Assembly (NCBI GenBank): GCA_020720185.1
Contig: DYPB01000081.1
Span: 1 to 9,099, forward strand
Reading direction: 5' to 3'
DNA: 9,099 nt
Source: Flavobacterium psychrophilum
Lineage (GTDB): Bacteria > Bacteroidota > Bacteroidia > Flavobacteriales > Flavobacteriaceae
Shown here: positions 6,257-9,099 of the stretch, piece after piece
Numbering within the stretch: the stretch's first letter is position 1
Layout: the number at the start of each line of letters is the position of its first letter
Position numbers and translations under genes: made by a program
The notes under the pieces: model-generated
The model's database searches: none
What the model was told of the DNA's origin: nothing
The model's input: only the letters and a program-made list of their open reading frames with translations

Positions 6257-6300
6257 ATGTCCCGTTAGGGACTAAATATCGGTAAATATCGGTAACAAAT
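6257..6300. repeat. Hairpin repeat, copy 1 upstream of nrdA
   Basis: This reads ATGTCCC-GTTA-GGGAC (stem 6259-6263 with 6268-6272), followed by TAAATATCGGT and AACAAAT. The 10-bp AAATATCGGT is duplicated in tandem at 6274-6283 and 6284-6293. The same unit, without the duplication, recurs at 6321-6352. Confidence 0.75.
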
Positions 6301-6320
6301 AAAATAAAACACAAAAAAAC

Positions 6321-6352
6321 ATGTCCCGTAGGGACTAAATATTGGTAACAAA
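6321..6352. repeat. Hairpin repeat, copy 2, running into the nrdA start codon
   Basis: ATGTCCC-GTA-GGGAC (stem 6323-6327 with 6331-6335) is followed by TAAATATTGGTAACAAAT, parallel to copy 1. The shared sequence ends at the A and T of the nrdA ATG (6352-6353), so this repeat forms the immediate 5' untranslated region of nrdA. No Shine-Dalgarno sequence is present. Confidence 0.75.
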
Positions 6353-8769
6353 TGGAAGTAGTAAAAAGAAACGGCAAAAGAGAACCCGTAATGTTCGACA
6401 AAATTACAGAGAGAATCAAACAACAAAGTTATGGACTGAACCCATTGGTTGATGCTATTAAAGTTGCGATGCGGGTAATTGAAGGGCTTTACGATGGTGT
6501 AACTACTTCTGAATTAGATAATTTAGCAGCCGAGACTGCTGCTTCAATGACTATTTCGCATCCTGATTATGCACAACTTGCAGCTCGAATTGCAATTTCA
6601 AATTTGCATTCAAATACTAATAAATCGTTTTCGGAAACGATGACTGCGATGTACAGTTATATAAACCCCAGAACGAATCAAGAAGCACCACTTCTGTCTG
6701 ATGAGGTTTATCAAGTAATTAAAGAAAATTCGGAATTTTTAGACTCACATATTATTTATAATAGAGATTTTAATTATGATTATTTTGGTTTTAAAACCCT
6801 CGAACGGTCGTATTTATTAAAAATAAATGGAAAAATAGTAGAAAGACCGCAACAAATGTTGATGCGAGTTTCGGTTGGAATACATTTGAATGATTTAAAA
6901 TCGGTGATAGAAACTTATGATTTGATGTCGAAAAAGTTCTTCACTCATGCAACTCCTACGCTGTTTAATGCAGGAACACCAAAACCACAAATGTCGAGCT
7001 GTTTTTTATTGGCAATGCAAGATGATAGTATTGATGGAATTTATGATACACTGAAACAGACTGCAAAGATCTCACAAAGTGCTGGTGGCATTGGACTTTC
7101 TATTCACAACATTCGGGCAACGGGCAGTTATATTCGAGGAACAAATGGCACTTCAAACGGGATTGTACCTATGTTAAGGGTTTTTAATGATACGGCTCGA
7201 TATGTTGATCAAGGTGGCGGAAAACGGAAAGGTAGTTTTGCCATTTATATCGAAACTTGGCATGCCGATATTTTTGATTTTTTGGATTTGAAAAAAAACA
7301 CAGGCAAGGAAGAAATGCGTGCCAGAGATTTGTTTTTTGCCATGTGGATATCGGATTTGTTTATGAAAAGAGTACAAGAAGATGGACAATGGACATTGAT
7401 GTGTCCTAATGAATGTCCAGGATTGTATGATGTTTATGGAGAGGAATTTGAAACAATGTACACCAATTATGAAGCCTCAGGAAAAGGGAGAAAAACCATC
7501 AAAGCACAGGAATTGTGGGAAAAAATTCTGGAATCACAAATTGAAACTGGCACACCATATATGTTGTATAAAGATGCGGCAAATAGAAAATCAAACCAAA
7601 AGAATTTAGGCACCATTAAATCATCGAATTTATGTACCGAAATTATGGAATACACTTCGAAAGATGAAGTTGCGGTCTGTAATTTAGCATCAATTTCGTT
7701 ACCAATGTTTATTGAAAACGGTGTTTTTAATCATGATTTATTATATAAAGTTACCAAACGAGTTACTCGAAATTTGAATAAAGTTATTGATAGAAATTAT
7801 TATCCAGTGGTGGAAGGCGAAAATTCTAACAAACGCCATCGCCCGATTGGTCTTGGGGTTCAAGGACTTGCTGATGCTTTTATTATGTTGCGAATGCCTT
7901 TTACAAGTGATGAAGCCAAGAAATTAAATCAAGAAATTTTCGAAACTTTGTATTTTGCAGCCGCAACGGCATCAATGGAATTAGCCATCGAGGAAGGACC
8001 TTATTCAACTTATAACGGTTCGCCGATTTCAAAAGGAGAGTTTCAACACAATTTATGGAATATCAAAGATGAAGACCTTTCAGGAAGATGGGATTGGGTA
8101 GATTTGCGTAAAAAAGTAATAAAAAATGGAGTGAGAAATTCGTTGTTAGTTGCCCCAATGCCAACGGCTTCAACTAGTCAAATTCTGGGAAACAATGAGG
8201 CTTTTGAACCTTATACCTCCAATATTTATACCCGTCGGGTGTTGTCGGGCGAGTTCATTGTGGTAAACAAACATTTGCTACAAGATTTGGTAAAACTCGG
8301 ACTTTGGACTGAAAATTTAAAGCAAGAATTGATGAGAGAAAACGGCTCTGTGCAAAACCTAGATATCCCAAAAGATTTGAAAGAATTGTACAAAACCGTT
8401 TGGGAAATGAGTATGAAAGACATCATCGATATGAGCCGTCATCGAGGGTATTTCGTTGATCAATCCCAGTCGTTAAACCTGTTTATGCAAAACGCAAACT
8501 ACTCAAAATTAACCTCCATGCACTTTTATGCTTGGCAAAGTGGATTAAAAACAGGAATGTATTATTTGCGAACCAAATCCGCCGTCGATGCTATTAAGTT
8601 TACTTTAAATAATGATAAAAAAGCCGAACCAATTGAGGTAAAACAAGAGTCAATTTTAGCCGAAGTTGAGGCAATAGAAACTCAATCAATGTCTGCGGAT
8701 GAATACCGAGCCATGATAGAATTAGCAAAAAATGCTGGAGATGATGAGTGCGAAATGTGTGGGAGTTAG
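6352..8769 (+). CDS. nrdA: Class Ia ribonucleoside-diphosphate reductase, alpha subunit (R1)
   Basis: The 805-residue product is the catalytic large subunit that reduces ribonucleoside diphosphates. An N-terminal ATP-cone (about 1-90, from [17 protein letters not shown]) indicates control of overall activity by ATP and dATP. Active-site residues are C217 (SSCFLL) and C443 ([10 protein letters not shown]) as the redox pair, and N426, C428 and E430 in NLCTEI, with C428 the thiyl-radical residue. Y737 and Y738 ([10 protein letters not shown]) carry the radical from NrdB. The C-terminal tail ends in CEMC (C800, C803), which re-reduces the active site through thioredoxin or glutaredoxin. Positions are within one residue of the human RRM1 equivalents (C218, C429, E431, C444, Y737, Y738), so this is the eukaryote-like class Ia type. 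Length is normal and the frame intact. It may be co-transcribed with nrdB, but the gap carries many structured repeats and no clear promoter was found there. Confidence 0.97.
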   Translation: MEVVKRNGKREPVMFDKITERIKQQSYGLNPLVDAIKVAMRVIEGLYDGVTTSELDNLAAETAASMTISHPDYAQLAARIAISNLHSNTNKSFSETMTAMYSYINPRTNQEAPLLSDEVYQVIKENSEFLDSHIIYNRDFNYDYFGFKTLERSYLLKINGKIVERPQQMLMRVSVGIHLNDLKSVIETYDLMSKKFFTHATPTLFNAGTPKPQMSSCFLLAMQDDSIDGIYDTLKQTAKISQSAGGIGLSIHNIRATGSYIRGTNGTSNGIVPMLRVFNDTARYVDQGGGKRKGSFAIYIETWHADIFDFLDLKKNTGKEEMRARDLFFAMWISDLFMKRVQEDGQWTLMCPNECPGLYDVYGEEFETMYTNYEASGKGRKTIKAQELWEKILESQIETGTPYMLYKDAANRKSNQKNLGTIKSSNLCTEIMEYTSKDEVAVCNLASISLPMFIENGVFNHDLLYKVTKRVTRNLNKVIDRNYYPVVEGENSNKRHRPIGLGVQGLADAFIMLRMPFTSDEAKKLNQEIFETLYFAAATASMELAIEEGPYSTYNGSPISKGEFQHNLWNIKDEDLSGRWDWVDLRKKVIKNGVRNSLLVAPMPTASTSQILGNNEAFEPYTSNIYTRRVLSGEFIVVNKHLLQDLVKLGLWTENLKQELMRENGSVQNLDIPKDLKELYKTVWEMSMKDIIDMSRHRGYFVDQSQSLNLFMQNANYSKLTSMHFYAWQSGLKTGMYYLRTKSAVDAIKFTLNNDKKAEPIEVKQESILAEVEAIETQSMSADEYRAMIELAKNAGDDECEMCGS

Positions 8770-8772
8770 ACC

Positions 8773-8810
8773 TGCTAAAAAGAGAAACGCCCTAAAAGAG
8801 GCGTCTAGCA
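8773..8810 (+). terminator. Probable hairpin after nrdA
   Basis: An inner stem ACGCC (8787-8791) with GGCGT (8800-8804) is enclosed by TGCTA (8773-8777) with TAGCA (8806-8810), starting 4 nt after the nrdA stop. There is no clean T-tract, only AATAAATATTTT, so it may be a weak terminator or an mRNA 3'-end stabiliser. Confidence 0.5.
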
Positions 8811-8864
8811 ATAAATATTTTCTATATAAAGATTTGTTTTATTGTGGTTCTTAACAAAATTTTT

Positions 8865-8910
8865 GGTGGGTTCTATAAATTTACAAAAAAACTAATTTAT
8901 AGAACCCACC
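8865..8910. repeat. Long perfect hairpin, 17-bp inverted repeat
   Basis: GGTGGGTTCTATAAATT (8865-8881) is the exact reverse complement of 8894-8910, with a 12-nt A-rich loop. The right arm and its flanks (8889-8912) are identical over 24 bp to 2358-2381. T runs occur on both sides, so it could terminate transcription. The shared sequence suggests a mobile or dispersed element. From 8911 to the window end at 9099 I see no gene, only AT-rich DNA with a short 12-bp direct repeat (8986-8997 and 9000-9011) and a loose GGGTTAA/TTAACCC inverted repeat (9016-9022 and 9047-9053). Confidence 0.8.
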
Positions 8911-9099
8911 TTTAAAATATATTAAAATGACGGTAATATATCAGTAAATTAAAAAAATATAAACTTTTGAAAATAAGACATATAGTCTATTTTCTTTTAT
9001 CTATTTTCTTTCGTCGGGTTAATAGAATAATATTTATTCACTCATTTTAACCCAAATTACGCATTAGAAATCTATTCCAAACTCAAACTACTTCAAAAA

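Noticed and set aside
9016..9053. GGGTTAA/TTAACCC inverted repeat near the window end
   Set aside because: Seven-base arms 24 nt apart with no T-tract; too weak to call a terminator or operator.

Overview
The window looks like a chromosomal segment of a Bacteroidota bacterium, most likely from class Flavobacteriia. The sequence is AT-rich and genes start without a Shine-Dalgarno sequence. TAnnTTTG-type -7 promoter elements precede several genes. The coding content also fits: a Cys-plus-acidic lipoprotein of a type common in flavobacteria, a DUF1573 protein, and a eukaryote-like class Ia ribonucleotide reductase. I identify family members from remembered sequence patterns; no search was run.

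Layout. (1) 18-2276, plus strand: a tight three-gene operon of a HemW-like radical SAM protein, a cyclase/kynurenine-formamidase-fold metal hydrolase and a YjbR/MmcQ-family protein. Gaps are 2 nt and then an 11-nt overlap, and a bidirectional terminator closes the operon. (2) 2380-3267, minus strand: a surface-type lipoprotein of unknown function, convergent with the operon. (3) 3268-3466: a divergent AT-rich promoter region. (4) 3467-3976: a secreted DUF1573 protein with a strong terminator. (5) 4065-4604: a SPOUT (TrmH-family) RNA methyltransferase whose likely promoter lies directly behind that terminator. (6) 4819-5796 and 6352-8769: nrdB and nrdA, the two subunits of aerobic ribonucleotide reductase, with all metal, radical-transfer and active-site residues present. 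(7) 8770-9099: non-coding, with two hairpins.

The genes are ordinary housekeeping genes. The unusual part is the 555-nt gap between nrdB and nrdA, which is packed with non-coding structure. It holds a C4-run block (G-quadruplex motif on the minus strand) starting 1 nt after the nrdB stop, and a 23-bp imperfect direct repeat flanking a second GC-rich hairpin. It also holds an array of 14 divergent units in exact 21-bp register (5930-6223), and a cluster of small hairpin repeats whose last copy runs up to the nrdA start codon. A separate 24-bp sequence occurs exactly twice in the window, once at the lipoprotein 3' end and once as an arm of a 17-bp-stem hairpin downstream of nrdA. A DnaA-box match lies upstream of nrdB.

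Functionally, nrdB and nrdA together make deoxyribonucleotides for DNA replication. The other genes are linked by position, with no evident shared pathway.
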